Assembly (NCBI GenBank): GCA_016934955.1 | Contig: JAFGRY010000029.1 | Coordinates: forward strand, 1 to 64,000 | Direction: 5' to 3' | Length of the DNA: 64,000 nucleotides | From: a bacterium | Lineage (GTDB): Bacteria > Zhuqueibacterota > QNDG01 > JAGLOF01 | Part shown: positions 61,769 through 64,000 of the stretch, piece after piece | Numbering within the stretch: position 1 is the first letter of the stretch | Layout: every line of letters starts with the position of its first letter | Position numbers and translations under genes: made by a program | The notes under the pieces: generated by a model | Told to the model about the DNA's origin: nothing | Seen by the model: the letters and a program-made list of their open reading frames with translations, nothing else | The model's database searches: none

Positions 61769-61878
61769 GTGCAGCGAATTCGTCGAGCCATTTCATTTAA
61801 GAATAACTTATATATACAGTGACTGATTCACTGCCTGGCACAGCAGTCATACTCGGTCAAAAGCGCTGAGGATGTCTC

Positions 61879-64000
61879 TCAAATCGCTTCGCCGCTGAAA
61901 TCATAACTCAATTTTTTCTGAATACTCACTATTTGCGTGAATGTGTTTTTCAGCGTATTCTGCTCGATGTGCGTGAGCGAATTCGGATTGATAAAGTTGT
62001 CCGCCGGGATCTGTCTGGTGATCTGGGAGGCATGATGTTTGAACCGCAGCTGCATTAAATAATTGTACGCCTGTACCAGCTCTTCATAGGTGGTCTTGTT
62101 GATAATTCCCTTTTCAACGATGGCATGCAGCCGTTCGAGTGTATTGGTCTCTGCGATCTTGTCCTTGATGGCGTAGATCCGGGCGAAATCGGAAAGGGGC
62201 ATTGTCGCGCTCTTTATATCGAACGTTTCCGCATGATCGCCCCTTGATTCAACCACTATTTTCCCGAGCAGGCCCACGGGGGGTTTATGCAGCAGGCTGT
62301 TTTTGGTCAAATGCTGCAGGAATCCGGCCTGTCCATCTGCGGTCTTGAAGAGCGTTTCACGCAATTCTTCCGTCAATGAACTGTCACCGTATACACATCT
62401 GAAGTCGAAGAAGATACTGAGATCGATTAAATCCTGCGGACCCGACTGGGTAATCCACTTGTGAAAATAGGCCTTCCACTGAGAGAGGGGCTGAGACCAT
62501 TTCGGATTTTTGGCCATGGCGTCACCCTTGCAGAACACATAGCCGCAGGCGTTCAGTCCGTTGCACACCCTGTCGCTGAGTTTGCTGAAGTATTCGGATA
62601 TTCCCTCCGCCGATTCGGCGGGTACATCTTCATAAATGATGCCGTTATCCTGGTCCGAAATCAGGGTCGGTTCTTCTCTGCCGGCGCTTCCCAATGCCAT
62701 GAACACAAACCGAACCGGCGGCTCGCCCAGCTCTTCAACGGCGAACCCGATGAGCTTATCGACAACGGCATCGAAAATGGAAGTGATGATCCGGGTGATG
62801 CTCTTTGTTTTTGCACCGCTGTCTACAAGCGCCTTCACCAGGACCGGCAGCTTGCCGCGGCTGTCCACGAGATCTTCCACCGACTCCGCAAATTCAATTT
62901 CCCGAAGCAGATACAACGATGAATGCCGCTGCACGGTGAGCAGCTCTTCACTGCTGATTATGCCGGCGAACTCACCGTCGCTGCTCTTGACGGCCAGATG
63001 CCGAATTGCCTTGTCCTGCATATACACGATCGCCTGGAACACTGACGAATGCGAATGTATCGAGATGACCGGAGAGCTCATGATTTCAAATACCGGTTTG
63101 CTGAGATCATAATACTCCGCCACCACCCTTTCACGAAGGTCGCGATCCGTGATGATGCCCACAATGGCGCCTGATTCGGACGCAAGAAAAGCGGCGCTGT
63201 ACCGCCTTTTCGTCATCACCTCCGCCACTTTGGAGATGGGCCAGTTCATATCGCAGATAATCGCCTTTTTAAGGAAATGATCCACCGGCTCATTGAGAAA
63301 CCGCAGAGATGTCTGAAGCTCCACAATCAGATTTTCCCGTTCCTCACTCAACCGGATTCTGTCGGTAATATCTTCGACAATACCGTCGCAATAGATGGGA
63401 TTGCCTTCATCATCATTGACCAGCACCGCGGAAACGGAAATCATTGATACGCTGCCGTCTTTTTTTCTGATCTGGAACACGGAATTTTTAATGGAACCTT
63501 CCGAAAGCAGCGTTTGCGTGAGCTGTTTTTGATCTGCCGTATTGTGAAAAATTTCAAACAGGCTGGTCTGAAACAGCTCTTCCCGGTCCGAATACCCGAG
63601 AATGCTGAGAGTCGATGCGTTCGCTTCTATAAATTTTCCCTTACGGCCCATCGTCGTCCGGAAGAGCCCGATACTGATGTTTTCAATCAGCGTTTCAAAT
63701 TTAGCCCTGCTCTGATCGAGCTCGTCTTCGATCCGTTTGTGGGTGCTCACATCCTTGACGATAATCGTATGACCGCTTCTCGTTCCAAAGGTGATTTCCG
63801 ATATAAACAGAATCACATCAACGGCATGTCCGTCCCGGTGCATCAGCCGGGTTTCAACCTGAGAGGGGATGCGTTTATTTTTTTTCAGCTTCTCGAAATA
63901 GACCGAACCGCCGGTCTCTCGTAATCCTTCGCCGCACAGCATCGCTTCGATCGATTTTTCCGCCCCCGCGTACCCCAGCATGTCCATCAGCGCCTGGTTG
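61879..64000 (-). CDS. PAS-CBS-DUF294 nucleotidyltransferase signalling protein (partial, N-terminus beyond window)
   Basis: The frame runs off the right edge (NQALMDMLGYAG... is mid-PAS). Visible order: end of one PAS, a second PAS (FETLIENISIGLFRTT), a pair of CBS domains (MTKRRYSAAFL, GIITDRDLRERV, IMSSPVISI, GIISSEELLTV), then the GlnD-like nucleotidyltransferase of DUF294 (FMALGSAGREEPTLISDQDNGIIY, split) and its helical substrate-binding C-domain. It is probably a cytosolic sensor that modifies a partner in response to nucleotides or redox. Confidence 0.88.
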   Translation of the reverse strand, partial: NQALMDMLGYAGAEKSIEAMLCGEGLRETGGSVYFEKLKKNKRIPSQVETRLMHRDGHAVDVILFISEITFGTRSGHTIIVKDVSTHKRIEDELDQSRAKFETLIENISIGLFRTTMGRKGKFIEANASTLSILGYSDREELFQTSLFEIFHNTADQKQLTQTLLSEGSIKNSVFQIRKKDGSVSMISVSAVLVNDDEGNPIYCDGIVEDITDRIRLSEERENLIVELQTSLRFLNEPVDHFLKKAIICDMNWPISKVAEVMTKRRYSAAFLASESGAIVGIITDRDLRERVVAEYYDLSKPVFEIMSSPVISIHSHSSVFQAIVYMQDKAIRHLAVKSSDGEFAGIISSEELLTVQRHSSLYLLREIEFAESVEDLVDSRGKLPVLVKALVDSGAKTKSITRIITSIFDAVVDKLIGFAVEELGEPPVRFVFMALGSAGREEPTLISDQDNGIIYEDVPAESAEGISEYFSKLSDRVCNGLNACGYVFCKGDAMAKNPKWSQPLSQWKAYFHKWITQSGPQDLIDLSIFFDFRCVYGDSSLTEELRETLFKTADGQAGFLQHLTKNSLLHKPPVGLLGKIVVESRGDHAETFDIKSATMPLSDFARIYAIKDKIAETNTLERLHAIVEKGIINKTTYEELVQAYNYLMQLRFKHHASQITRQIPADNFINPNSLTHIEQNTLKNTFTQIVSIQKKLSYDFSGEAI

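Overview
The window is bacterial chromosome, moderately GC-rich, with Shine-Dalgarno sequences before most genes. Several traits point to an uncultured lineage of the Fibrobacteres-Chlorobi-Bacteroidetes (FCB) supergroup. These are type IX secretion C-terminal sorting domains (QNYPNPFNP motif, 17.1 kb; QNIPNPFN in a second frame, 52.0 kb), a PorV-like outer-membrane protein, S46 and S41 peptidases, FISUMP and 6-bladed-propeller proteins. No rRNA or marker gene allows a closer placement. A recurring promoter form (TTGnnn, 17 bp, TAnnTT, often followed by G) is seen before tRNAs and protein genes.

Layout. 0-2 kb: a transposase-like tail, rocD and tRNA-Pro. 2-8.7 kb: a stand-alone asparagine-synthase domain, an exported hydrolase, an SDR and an unusual chemoreceptor. 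8.8-15 kb: a five-gene minus-strand operon (DUF6807, Gfo/Idh/MocA, ThuA, enolase superfamily, NRAMP-like transporter) that looks like exported sugar-derivative catabolism. 15.3-22.4 kb: two S41 peptidases, a small regulator/membrane-protein operon with a palindromic operator, and a DUF4197 lipoprotein. 22.7-27 kb: an atypical response regulator and a run of small stress-type proteins (DUF4332, Kbp-like BON-LysM, dodecin, DUF937). 28.3-31 kb: a polyamine operon (pyruvoyl arginine decarboxylase, deoxyhypusine-synthase-like enzyme, agmatinase). 31-45.7 kb: signalling proteins (two-CW protein, GAF-histidine kinase, ATPase-HDOD fusion), a PorV-like protein, S46 peptidase, transglutaminase, aminotransferase, and a minus-strand operon of dGTPase, lipid kinase and nucleotidyltransferase.

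45.9-59.4 kb is the striking part. A complete tRNA-Phe is followed by about 13.5 kb of AT-rich DNA bounded by copies of the tRNA 3' end. Inside are two tandem modules, each opening with the same ~515 bp leader, which carries a promoter and terminator and may encode a ~150 nt RNA. Most genes are separated by 99-188 bp elements that begin with GCATAAC-like and end with GTTATRC-like boxes, and the best of them have imperfect inverted arms. This is the architecture of integron attC sites and gene cassettes. Nine such sites are in one orientation. Their cargo includes two toxin-antitoxin pairs, a HEPN protein, FISUMP and formylglycine-generating-enzyme-like proteins, two 6-bladed-propeller lipoproteins, a STAS/SEC14-like and a SnoaL-like protein. 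No integrase is present, so it reads as an integrase-less cassette array (CALIN-like) held as a tRNA island.

59.5-64 kb returns to typical chromosome: an outer-membrane barrel protein, a TIM-barrel isomerase and a PAS-CBS-nucleotidyltransferase signalling protein that runs off the window edge.
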